Both the position numbers and the translations under genes were made by a program. Below the pieces are notes generated by a model. It was not told the origin of the DNA. It saw only the letters and a list, made by a program, of their open reading frames with translations, and did no database searches. From assembly GCA_016213985.1 (NCBI GenBank), contig JACRPJ010000007.1, forward strand, positions 1-5,951: a stretch of DNA of 5,951 nt, in the 5' to 3' direction. Below, piece by piece: positions 1-4,866 of the stretch (its first letter is position 1; every line of letters begins with the position of its first letter). The DNA comes from Candidatus Woesearchaeota archaeon (GTDB lineage: Archaea > Nanobdellota > Nanobdellia > Woesearchaeales > GW2011-AR9).

Positions 1-1
1 G

Positions 2-382
2 GAACAAATTACTCCCACTGGCAAGCAGATCCAGATTATTCTCCAGCCTTGGAAAAACGTCAGCGATTACTATAAGCTCCAGGTACTGATCAAAATCAAT
101 CTTACTGATGTTAAAGAGGTAGAAGTGGAGCAGGAAGGTCGTACTCTTAAAATAAACCAAGGTGCGGTAAAGATGACCTTTGATGCGTATGTATTCAGTG
201 ACCGAAAAGATAAATGGTCGGCCAAGCCGCTGTACTGGCTTATATCTATAATAGCAGAAAAATATTTTTTCAAAGAGCACCTGCATAAATTTGAAACTTG
301 GGTGAAAAGTGATGTTGAAGACCTGCTGAATAAAATAAAGACCTATCTCAACGTGTCCAAATACCAACAGGGTGTAAAATAA
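2..382 (+). CDS. Conserved hypothetical protein, paralogue 1 (5' end outside window)
   Basis: The reading frame is open from the first full codon at base 2 to the TAA at 380-382, giving 126 visible residues, so the gene starts to the left of the window. The GTG at 125 is an internal Val and not a credible start, because the residues before it (starting EQITPTGKQIQI) align with the next gene. I do not recognise the family. The visible part has alternating beta-strand-like sequence (QVLIKINL), then a conserved block FDAYVFSDRKDKW..KP, then a helical C-terminus with hydrophobic and basic residues. The block matches the downstream gene's FDAWSLTDYANRWGMKP in the same order, followed in both by a KY pair and a KIK..LN motif. 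There are no signal peptide, membrane segment or metal-binding Cys/His clusters. Its stop lies one base before the start of the next gene, so the two are very likely one operon. Function unknown. Confidence 0.85.
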   Translation, partial: EQITPTGKQIQIILQPWKNVSDYYKLQVLIKINLTDVKEVEVEQEGRTLKINQGAVKMTFDAYVFSDRKDKWSAKPLYWLISIIAEKYFFKEHLHKFETWVKSDVEDLLNKIKTYLNVSKYQQGVK

Positions 383-383
383 A

Positions 384-998
384 ATGGAAGCATACCTACA
401 AAAAAACCTGGTCATCAACAACCGGGAATTGAAGTACAGAGGGATTTTTCGCATAGATGAACTACTCGCAACCATAGACAACGTTCTAAAAGAGAAAGGT
501 TACCAAAACCGGGAAAAGAGAAGCGAGGAGATGGTTGCCGAAGCCGGGAAAAAAACCTATATCGAGCTACGCCCATACAAAGTTAAGACCAATTACGCTA
601 CTTTGATGATAAAAATTAAAATCACCTTTGATAACACAACTGAAACAACTGAGACCATTGATGATGAGAAAAAGAAATTCCAGCAAGGAGATGTGCATAT
701 AGCTTTTGATGCTTGGTCACTTACAGACTATGCCAACAGGTGGGGCATGAAGCCCTGGTTTTATTTCGTAAAAAGAATCATTAACAAGTACCTGTACCAA
801 TTTCCACTGGAAGGAAGTTTTATTGGTGAATTGATACAAGACACCGCTTATGTTTATGTAAAGATTAAAAGGCTGCTGAATTCTTACAAAATCGAATCGG
901 GAAAATTCACTCCCGAAGAAGAGATTAAAAAGCAGGTGGAGGAAGAGGTTCAAAAGGAGATACAAGAAAATGCTAGGAACCTCCAAGAACAATCATAG
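384..998 (+). CDS. Conserved hypothetical protein, paralogue 2 (full length, 204 aa)
   Basis: ATG at 384 follows the upstream stop by one base. A weak Shine-Dalgarno-like AGGGTG lies at 369-374, 9 nt upstream, which suits a gene inside an operon. The protein has an N-terminal segment (about residues 1-55, opening MEAYLQKNLVINNRELKY) with a possible helix DELLATIDNVLKEKGY. Next come strand-rich residues 56-105 and the block FDAWSLTDYANRWGMKP (about 107-123) shared with the preceding gene. A helical region with KY and KIKRLLN follows, and then a highly charged Glu/Lys/Gln tail (about 175-204) likely to be an exposed amphipathic helix. The tail is absent from paralogue 1, which ends shortly after the KIK..LN motif. 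I recall similar uncharacterised proteins from DPANN archaea but cannot name a family. Structural role, RNA binding or partner unknown. It is convergent with mtaB, 10 nt away. Confidence 0.88.
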   Translation: MEAYLQKNLVINNRELKYRGIFRIDELLATIDNVLKEKGYQNREKRSEEMVAEAGKKTYIELRPYKVKTNYATLMIKIKITFDNTTETTETIDDEKKKFQQGDVHIAFDAWSLTDYANRWGMKPWFYFVKRIINKYLYQFPLEGSFIGELIQDTAYVYVKIKRLLNSYKIESGKFTPEEEIKKQVEEEVQKEIQENARNLQEQS

Positions 999-1008
999 AA
1001 TAGAAACC

Positions 1009-2280
1009 CTATGCTACCGTTCCTCTAAGGTCAAAAGAAGTAACCCGATTTATTTTAACCCTAATTATCTGACTTAACTTTAAGTTTCCTTCTACTACTA
1101 CCGGCTTATAGGAATCATTTCTGCCAATCCATTGATTTGCTTCCTTTCCTTTTTCATTAATAAGAACCTCTCCCTCCCAGCCTAACCAACGTTCATTGCA
1201 CATCCTGGCAATGTTATGATAAATATCGGTTAATATCCGAGAACGATGTTTTATTGTTTCTCCTAATACCGGTTTCAGCTTAGCTGCTGGAGTTTTGGGT
1301 CGGGGCCAGAAGCGGGAAATGTTAATAATGTCGGGCATTACTGCTCGGATTAAACTCTGAGTATCCCTGTACTGCTCTTCGGTCTCTCCTGGAAAGCCCA
1401 CTATTACATCGGTAGCCAGGGTCATGGACGGAAAATAAAGCTTTATCTCCTCTACTAAACTCCTGAAATCCCTTGCAGTATAATTACGACCCATTTTTCT
1501 AAGAATATCATCACTTCCAGATTGCACCGGAATGTGCATGAACTGGTATATCTTAGGGTTCTTATAGACCTCAAATAACTCTTTCTTAAACATTAATACA
1601 TGATTAGGGTTCATCATCCCCACTCTGATTTTAAAATTACCGATGAGGCTTACTAACTCTTTCAACAGCCTGGCGAGGTTAGTATCAATGTCAAATCCAT
1701 AGCATCCGGTGTCTTGAGAAGTAAGCCAAATCTCTTTTACTCCCTCTTTGATAGCTTGCTCTGCTTCTTTTCGGATATTTCCCAGAGGATAAGACACCAA
1801 GTTACCACGGGCAATTTTAGTCTTACAGAAGGAACACGCGCCCAGGCAACCACTAGAGATGGGAATGATGGAAATATAAGGAGTTCTTCGCACTCTAGGT
1901 AAATTAAGAGGAGGCATCTCGTCGCTATCTAATAGGTGAATTTGGTTGTCATGAAGTGCTTCTTCTACTACTTCTACTATCTTATGAATCTGATTTGTTC
2001 CGACTAATGGATATCTGTTAACTTTATTTGGGTCGCACTGAGCGATACAGCCGGCTACTACAACGATTTTGTGGGGATATTTCTGCTTAACACTTTCCAA
2101 ACGCCGGAAGAAAGTGGTTTCGCTCGGACCCTTTACTGTACAGGTGTTAAATATAACTACAAACGCATCTTCGAGGGTATTAACCAGGTCGAACCCGGCC
2201 TGTTTAAGCAATCCGGCCATCTGCTCCGAATCCGCAAAATTATGCGCACAGCCTGAGGTATGGAGATATACATTAGTCAT
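1009..2280 (-). CDS. mtaB: Threonylcarbamoyladenosine tRNA methylthiotransferase (e-MtaB/CDKAL1 type)
   Basis: A radical-SAM enzyme that converts t6A at position 37 of ANN-decoding tRNAs to ms2t6A, using one [4Fe-4S] cluster for SAM cleavage and a second one in sulfur insertion. The 423-aa length is normal for the archaeal/eukaryotic branch. Visible domains in order: the UPF0004 (MTTase) domain with its three cluster cysteines C11 (TSGCAHN), C47 (NTCTVKG) and C78 (AGCIAQC); the radical-SAM core with C145, C149 and C152 in SSGCLGACSFCK; then IPVQSGSDDILRKMGR and VIVGFPGETEEQ typical of the family; and a C-terminal TRAM domain from about residue 365. All six catalytic cysteines are present, so it should be active. 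The start is set by the conserved N-terminus VYLHTSGC, which begins just after this ATG, with no other in-frame ATG before a stop upstream. A TATA box centred 27 nt before the ATG implies a leaderless mRNA. An AAGGAGGT directly touching the ATG is too close to serve as a normal ribosome-binding site. Confidence 0.95.
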   Translation of the reverse strand: MTNVYLHTSGCAHNFADSEQMAGLLKQAGFDLVNTLEDAFVVIFNTCTVKGPSETTFFRRLESVKQKYPHKIVVVAGCIAQCDPNKVNRYPLVGTNQIHKIVEVVEEALHDNQIHLLDSDEMPPLNLPRVRRTPYISIIPISSGCLGACSFCKTKIARGNLVSYPLGNIRKEAEQAIKEGVKEIWLTSQDTGCYGFDIDTNLARLLKELVSLIGNFKIRVGMMNPNHVLMFKKELFEVYKNPKIYQFMHIPVQSGSDDILRKMGRNYTARDFRSLVEEIKLYFPSMTLATDVIVGFPGETEEQYRDTQSLIRAVMPDIINISRFWPRPKTPAAKLKPVLGETIKHRSRILTDIYHNIARMCNERWLGWEGEVLINEKGKEANQWIGRNDSYKPVVVEGNLKLSQIIRVKINRVTSFDLRGTVA

Positions 2281-2302
2281 ACCTCCTTGGGAGTCAGACG
2301 AA

Positions 2303-2311
2303 TTTATAAAA
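2303..2311 (-). promoter_or_regulatory. TATA box of mtaB
   Basis: TTTTATAAA read on the minus strand, centred at about 2307, 27 nt before the ATG at 2280. Archaeal TATA boxes sit about 26 nt before the transcription start, so transcription should start at or next to the start codon. The SD-like AAGGAGGT at 2281-2288 would then lie just outside or at the very end of the transcript. Confidence 0.65.
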
Positions 2312-2377
2312 GTTATTAATCAAACGAACGGTCAAAGCAGTCCTACGCTTAAAAGTTGTCCTCAACAATAGATTTTC

Positions 2378-2417
2378 TTATAAATTAGATCAAAATCAGA
2401 CTACTATCCACTTATAG
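2378..2417 (+). promoter_or_regulatory. Promoter region of nre, two candidate TATA boxes
   Basis: CTTATAG at 2411-2417 is centred 27 nt before the nre ATG at 2441, the same spacing as at the other promoters in the window, and predicts a leaderless mRNA. A better-looking TTATAAAT at 2378-2385 would give a start near 2408 and a leader of about 33 nt. No Shine-Dalgarno sequence lies before the ATG, which favours the leaderless reading. The two boxes may both be used. Confidence 0.45.
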
Positions 2418-2440
2418 ACTACCAGCTACTTGTCAACAAA

Positions 2441-3637
2441 ATGAACATTCAGCACATCAAATTTAAAGATATTGAACAAATATCCTATATTTCAATTAAA
2501 AAAGAATTTAAAAAAGACTTTCAGGGGAGCTCTCCTTCTCTATTCGTGGGTCGACAAGGCTATCCTCACGTAAAGGTGGGGTTTCTAAGTCCGCAGTACA
2601 GCGGGGATACTTCTCATTACGATTCCCCGCGCTTATGGAGCAAAGGCCGGTTTAGTATAGGCACGATTGCCAGTATGCGTTACAGGCTAGTAAACTCACG
2701 GATGCAGTGGAACATAAATAATGTACACAAGCAGAACTGCTTCTTGAATATTTGTAAGGAGGTCGGAATGGCCTCGAAACCAGTAGAACTGGAAGTTAAT
2801 CTGAATAAACAGCCAAAGCTAAGTCTAACTCCGGAAAAAGAGATTATTCCATTCGGGCCGCAGGGGGAAGTAAAGAATGCTCGTGTTACTTCTAATCCTT
2901 GGGTAGATTCCAGGGTGGAGAGAGTAGTTTCAGATACCGATTTAAAAGCAACCCCCGCTATCACCAATTTGTACCTAAAGGGATTCGAAGAGAGTTTTCT
3001 AAACAAGCTTCTCTCAGCAGGTAATGTAGGACTAAAACCCAATCGCAAACTTGTTCCTACCCGCTGGAGCATTACTGCCGTCGACGATGCGATAGGGAAA
3101 CAGTTGATCCAAGAGATCAAAGATTATTCTATAGGAGAATACCAGGCATACTTCGGAGGAAACTGGGGGAATTATTACCTGGTTTTATTCTTTCCGGAAG
3201 TGTGGAGTTATGAATTGTTTGAAACCTATCTGGCATATAAAATCAACCCGTGGAGTCAAGAAGGCAATTTTTATTCTACCGATTATGAGCTGTATGAAGG
3301 AAGAAAGACTTACGCTGAGGAATGTGCTGGGGGTTATTATGCCGCAAGACTTCCCGTGCTGGAAAAGATGAAAGAACTAAAACGACAGCAGGCTGCACTA
3401 GTGTTAAGATTTATAACCACAGAATATAACATCCCCCTTGGTGTATGGGTATGCAGAGAAGCAATGAGAAAGAGTTTACAAGAGAAACCATTAACCTTTT
3501 CCGGCAAAGAATTAATGTTAAAATACGCTTCAGAGCTAATCCGGAAAAAATTGGGGTTTGAGATCAATTTATTATTAAAAGAGAGTAAGTTGTTGAAAGA
3601 CATCTCGCAGCAGAAGAAATTAAACGAATTTAGTTAA
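2441..3637 (+). CDS. nreA: Archaeal Nre DNA repair protein with C-terminal PCNA-binding motif
   Basis: Member of the archaea-specific Nre family (Nre_N followed by Nre_C domains). In haloarchaea an Nre protein helps repair mitomycin C damage together with UvrABC, and its PCNA-interacting motif is needed. Seen here: the signature SPSLFVGRQGYPHVKVG (about residues 31-47) near the N-terminus, then DSPRLW (61-66), then KGRFSIGTIASMRYR, and a C-terminal half with WSYELFETYLAYKINPW and EGRKTYAEECAGGYYAAR. The extreme C-terminus QKKLNEFS (391-398) fits the PIP-box pattern QxxLxxF, exactly where Nre proteins carry it. Length 398 aa is normal. No N-terminal four-cysteine zinc-finger-like segment is present, and the frame upstream of the ATG reaches a stop (2381-2383) without encoding one, so its absence is not a start-site error. 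I use nreA rather than nreB by overall layout only. The last two codons and the stop overlap the end of the opposite-strand gene. Confidence 0.92.
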   Translation: MNIQHIKFKDIEQISYISIKKEFKKDFQGSSPSLFVGRQGYPHVKVGFLSPQYSGDTSHYDSPRLWSKGRFSIGTIASMRYRLVNSRMQWNINNVHKQNCFLNICKEVGMASKPVELEVNLNKQPKLSLTPEKEIIPFGPQGEVKNARVTSNPWVDSRVERVVSDTDLKATPAITNLYLKGFEESFLNKLLSAGNVGLKPNRKLVPTRWSITAVDDAIGKQLIQEIKDYSIGEYQAYFGGNWGNYYLVLFFPEVWSYELFETYLAYKINPWSQEGNFYSTDYELYEGRKTYAEECAGGYYAARLPVLEKMKELKRQQAALVLRFITTEYNIPLGVWVCREAMRKSLQEKPLTFSGKELMLKYASELIRKKLGFEINLLLKESKLLKDISQQKKLNEFS

Positions 3638-3860
3638 AGTAGATGAACTCTTCCGTATCAGAAAAGCGCTGTTCTTTGAGGGTGATTATACTTCCTGCAG
3701 CCTCAATAATTCTCTCCAATTCTGAAGGTAAATCCAAAAGGAACTTCTCGTCAAAGAATTCATATAGCATTTCTGTACATTCTAGATAAGTTATAGCTCT
3801 CTCTTTATATAAGTTAATTATGTACCTCGGATCTCTAGTATTCCTAGAGTAAGAATGCAT
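3630..3860 (-). CDS. Small hypothetical protein (76 aa)
   Basis: Unrecognised. The sequence MHSYSRNTRDPRYI...EFIYFN is predicted mostly helical and acidic toward the C-terminus, with segments INLYKERAITYLECTEMLYEFF and LPSELERIIEAAG, and no membrane segment or metal motif. A TTG at 3872 would add four residues, but I chose the ATG at 3860 because a TATA box on the same strand is centred 26 nt upstream of it (3886), matching the leaderless pattern of neighbouring genes. Its stop overlaps the nre 3' end by 8 bp, tail to tail. The ordinary amino-acid mix and the well-placed promoter support a real gene, but no homologue is known to me. Confidence 0.6.
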   Translation of the reverse strand: MHSYSRNTRDPRYIINLYKERAITYLECTEMLYEFFDEKFLLDLPSELERIIEAAGSIITLKEQRFSDTEEFIYFN

Positions 3861-3882
3861 GGTTATATTCAAGAACTCAAAC

Positions 3883-3889
3883 TTTATAA
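3883..3889 (-). promoter_or_regulatory. TATA box of the 76-aa gene
   Basis: TTATAAA read on the minus strand, centred at 3886, 26 nt before the ATG at 3860. No Shine-Dalgarno sequence precedes the ATG. The stretch 3890-3977 beyond it is very AT-rich spacer between this promoter and that of the initiator tRNA, and I see no gene in it. Confidence 0.55.
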
Positions 3890-3977
3890 TACTTTTGCGT
3901 AAATACTATCATGTTTAATAATACTATTATAATTAATATTACAGTTAAGTTATGAAATATGGAATATAACGCAAATC

Positions 3978-3986
3978 TTTTTAAAG
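3978..3986 (+). promoter_or_regulatory. TATA box of the initiator tRNA gene
   Basis: TTTTTAAAG, centred at about 3982. The expected transcription start is near 4008, which is the first base of the upstream copy of AGCGGGG and 12 nt before the copy I take as the tRNA 5' end. It is the only TATA-like element in range. Confidence 0.5.
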
Positions 3987-4006
3987 AAGCCGCAACTTTG
4001 ATTACT

Positions 4007-4026
4007 TAGCGGGGTTTATAGCGGGG
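4007..4026 (+). repeat. Direct repeat of the initiator tRNA 5' exon
   Basis: TAGCGGGG occurs at 4007-4014 and again at 4019-4026, 12 bp apart. Each copy contains AGCGGGG, which can pair fully with the 3' acceptor strand CCCCGCT at 4154-4160. Only the second copy is followed by bases that complete the BHB inner helix of the first intron (TTTG with CAAA), so I treat the second as the 5' exon and the first as leader. Confidence 0.8.
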
Positions 4027-4056
4027 ATTTGCTGAGAAATTCTCGTCAAACCGCAA
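4027..4056 (+). other. tRNA-iMet intron 1 (30 nt, between positions 7 and 8)
   Basis: The 5' side GCGG (4021-4024) pairs with CCGC (4051-4054) as the 4-bp central helix. The bulges are GGA (cut after GG) and AAT (cut after AA). The inner helix TTTG/CAAA is topped by a GAGA/TCTC hairpin. Cutting at the standard positions joins G7 exactly to U8. The outer helix is missing because the exon is only seven bases long, so this is a relaxed motif. Confidence 0.8.
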
Positions 4057-4088
4057 TAGGGAAGCTAGGAGTACCCGATGGGCTCATA

Positions 4089-4125
4089 TATCTCACTACG
4101 TTCGAACTCTTGAGTGGGTCAAGAA
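4089..4125 (+). other. tRNA-iMet intron 2 (37 nt, canonical 37/38 site)
   Basis: Boundaries are set by the universal initiator anticodon loop CUCAUAA and the stem ATGGG/CCCAT. The BHB is poor: of the four central-helix pairs expected between 4083-4086 and 4120-4123, only two form (C-G and U-A). The intron can fold through ATCT with GGGT-side wobble pairs, or as a hairpin CTTGA-GTGGG-TCAAG at 4109-4123. It also carries TGGG (4115-4118), a copy of the anticodon-stem 5' strand that could pair with CCCA at 4127-4130. Confidence 0.7.
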
Positions 4126-4164
4126 ACCCATAGATCGGAGGTTCAAATCCTCCCCCCGCTAATC

Positions 4165-4183
4165 CTTTCTTTCTAAAAGAAAG
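4165..4183 (+). terminator. T-rich tract and hairpin after tRNA-iMet
   Basis: Pyrimidine-rich CCTTTCTTTCT begins four bases after the tRNA. CTTTCTT (4165-4171) can pair with AAGAAAG (4177-4183). Archaeal transcription ends on T-rich stretches, so this is the likely tRNA terminator; the hairpin may be incidental. Confidence 0.45.
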
Positions 4184-4185
4184 TA

Positions 4186-4222
4186 TTTGGATTCCAAAGA
4201 AACAATATGTTTGGACACCAAA
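4186..4222 (+). promoter_or_regulatory. Two tandem palindromes TTTGG-N3-CCAAA, putative operator pair
   Basis: TTTGG-ATT-CCAAA at 4186-4198 and TTTGG-ACA-CCAAA at 4210-4222 are two perfect 5-bp half-site palindromes with different 3-base centres. The centres lie 24 bp apart. The second ends six bases before the TATA box of the deoxyribosyltransferase-like gene. Matching arms with a diverged spacer suggest binding sites of a dimeric regulator. Location upstream of TATA would suit an activator or a repressor of TBP/TFB access. The cognate regulator is unknown. Confidence 0.5.
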
Positions 4223-4227
4223 ATTCT

Positions 4228-4234
4228 TTTATAC
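4228..4234 (+). promoter_or_regulatory. TATA box of the deoxyribosyltransferase-like gene
   Basis: TTTATAC, centred at 4231, 27 nt before the ATG at 4258. It implies a leaderless mRNA and decides the start codon in favour of 4258 over the in-frame ATG at 4207, which lies upstream of this promoter. Confidence 0.6.
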
Positions 4235-4257
4235 TTTTATCAGTTCCAACTTATAAA

Positions 4258-4671
4258 ATGAGGATAGCTGTTTGTGGAAGCATGACTTTCTGCCAAAGAA
4301 TGGTAGAAGTCGAGCAGGAGTTAAAGCAATTAGGTCATGAAGTGATTCTGCCGGAATTCACGCACGATTATGCTAAATTAGATACGGATGAGCACCGGCA
4401 TAATGAGTCTTTTAAGAATAAAATCCAGCATAACTTAATCCCAAAATATTTTGAGAAAATTAAGCTTTGTGATGCCATTTTGGTGATTAACGAAAGCAGG
4501 CATAATATTGAGAATTATATTGGAGGAAATTCTTTTTTAGAGATGGGTTTTGCCCATATATTGAATAAGAAGATATTTGTAATGAATCCTCTGCCGGAAA
4601 TGCTGTACGGTGATGAATTACAAGCGATGCAACCGATAGTTATTGAAAAGAATTTTGATTTGATTAAATAG
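4258..4671 (+). CDS. Nucleoside 2-deoxyribosyltransferase-like protein
   Basis: A 137-aa single-domain protein with the fold signature of the nucleoside 2-deoxyribosyltransferase family, which swap or hydrolyse bases on (deoxy)nucleosides or nucleotides. Seen: N-terminal strand and loop MRIAVCGSM (residues 1-9), the LGHEVILPE turn (25-33), the substrate-side strand CDAILVIN (71-78), and NYIGGNSFLEMGFA (86-99), where E95 occupies the position of the family's catalytic Glu. The protein ends with the strand KKIFVMNP and PLPEM. The region 34-60 is charged and may cover the active site. The start ATG at 4258 is supported by the TATA box 27 nt upstream and by the conserved N-terminus. An in-frame ATG at 4207 would add 17 non-conserved residues. 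True substrate is unknown; archaeal relatives are mostly uncharacterised, so nucleotide salvage or clean-up is an inference. It stands alone between two tRNA genes. Confidence 0.85.
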   Translation: MRIAVCGSMTFCQRMVEVEQELKQLGHEVILPEFTHDYAKLDTDEHRHNESFKNKIQHNLIPKYFEKIKLCDAILVINESRHNIENYIGGNSFLEMGFAHILNKKIFVMNPLPEMLYGDELQAMQPIVIEKNFDLIK

Positions 4672-4672
4672 C

Positions 4673-4686
4673 TTTAAAAATAAATA
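4673..4686 (+). promoter_or_regulatory. TATA-like box of tRNA-Arg
   Basis: TTTAAAAATAAATA begins one base after the upstream stop codon. Its first seven bases are centred 29 nt before the tRNA 5' end, predicting a pre-tRNA leader of only a few bases. A short T5 run at 4690-4694 lies between and may end the upstream mRNA. Confidence 0.5.
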
Positions 4687-4724
4687 GTCTTTTTAGTGGA
4701 TTATGCCCTCGTAGTCTAGCCTGG

Positions 4725-4769
4725 ATACCTGCAGTTCCATCAGAACGAGTGGATTGGGCGGTAAGGCCA
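4725..4769 (+). other. tRNA-Arg intron 1 (45 nt, D-loop, between positions 19 and 20)
   Basis: A complete BHB is visible: outer helix TCTA (4715-4718)/TAGG (4771-4774), central helix GCCT (4719-4722)/AGGC (4764-4767), bulges GGA (4723-4725) and CAA (4768-4770), and inner helix TACC (4726-4729)/GGTA (4760-4763). Cutting after the second bulge base on each side leaves ...CTGG joined to ATAGGAC, which restores a normal D-loop and D-stem. The intron tip holds a GTTC/GAAC hairpin. Confidence 0.88.
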
Positions 4770-4788
4770 ATAGGACACGAGCTTGCGG

Positions 4789-4804
4789 TCTTTAATTGAC
4801 AAAA
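4789..4804 (+). other. tRNA-Arg intron 2 (16 nt, 37/38 site)
   Basis: Placed by the anticodon arm fold. The central helix TTGC (4783-4786) against ACAA (4799-4802) forms three of four pairs, with bulges GGT and AAA in the right places. The inner helix is reduced to a single C-G pair (4790-4798). This is a minimal, relaxed BHB. Confidence 0.78.
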
Positions 4805-4853
4805 AGCTTGGAGCCGGGGTTCAAATCCCTGCGAGGGCGTTAATTTAAATTTA

Positions 4854-4860
4854 GGGGGTG
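4854..4860 (+). promoter_or_regulatory. Shine-Dalgarno site of the membrane protein gene
   Basis: GGGGGTG is complementary (one G-U) to the archaeal 16S 3' end and sits 6 nt before the ATG at 4867. It is the only properly spaced Shine-Dalgarno site in front of a gene start in the window. The AT-rich TTTAAATTT just before it is only about 19-20 nt from the ATG, too near to act as a leaderless promoter. Confidence 0.65.
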
Positions 4861-4866
4861 GAATAA

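Larger units (their letters stand above)
4020..4161 (+). tRNA. Initiator tRNA-Met (CAU) with two introns
   Basis: Mature exons 4020-4026, 4057-4088 and 4126-4161 give a 75-nt tRNA. The acceptor AGCGGGG pairs with CCCCGCT and the discriminator is A at 4161. U8 A9 are at 4057-4058. The D-arm GGG/CCC has a G18G19 loop. The anticodon stem ATGGG/CCCAT has loop CTCATAA (anticodon at 4085-4087). The variable loop is AGATC and the T-arm is GGAGG-TTCAAAT-CCTCC. The A1-U72 pair and the three G-C pairs next to the anticodon loop are the marks of the initiator rather than the elongator. CCA is not encoded. One intron interrupts the acceptor/position-8 junction and the other sits at the usual 37/38 site. 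A 5' end at 4008 with a longer first intron would give the identical mature RNA. Confidence 0.88.
4705..4839 (+). tRNA. tRNA-Arg (GCG) with two introns
   Basis: Mature exons 4705-4724, 4770-4788 and 4805-4839 give 74 nt. The acceptor GCCCTCG pairs with CGAGGGC, with discriminator G at 4839. U8 A9 is followed by D-stem GTCT/GGAC. The anticodon stem CGAGC/GCTTG has loop TTGCGGA (anticodon 4785-4787), the variable loop is GAGC (4 nt, one short), and the T-arm is CGGGG-TTCAAAT-CCCTG. The anticodon GCG reads CGC and CGU. A20 after G18G19 is the well-known arginine identity base and supports the assignment. CCA is not encoded. The next gene starts 28 nt downstream, with no clear promoter of its own. 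Confidence 0.88.

Noticed and set aside
717..992. Minus-strand open frame opposite the second hypothetical gene
   Set aside because: Composition (runs of Leu/Phe) is that of the antisense of a Lys/Glu-rich gene; no start signal. Other overlapping frames within mtaB and nre were dismissed in the same way.
2398..2422. Direct repeat AGACTAC, 18 bp apart, in the nre promoter region
   Set aside because: Short, imperfectly flanked and easily due to chance.
3861..3872. TTG start at 3872 for the 76-aa gene
   Set aside because: The ATG four codons later is a better codon and sits exactly 26 nt from the TATA box.
3894..3975. Inverted repeat TTTGCGT / ACGCAAA flanking the AT-rich spacer
   Set aside because: Seven bases over an 80-bp span is within chance expectation, and it has no clear relation to either promoter.
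4008..4161. Split (trans-spliced) initiator tRNA
   Set aside because: All parts occur in order on one strand within 150 bases and the junction has a workable BHB in cis.
4207..4257. Upstream in-frame ATG at 4207 for the deoxyribosyltransferase-like protein
   Set aside because: It adds 17 residues not typical of the family and lies upstream of the TATA box; MRIAVCGSM at 4258 is the natural N-terminus.
4777..4810. Reading the second tRNA as tRNA-Ala with anticodon UGC
   Set aside because: Shifting the anticodon by one base breaks the CGAGC/GCTTG stem. GCG with A20 and discriminator G fits arginine.
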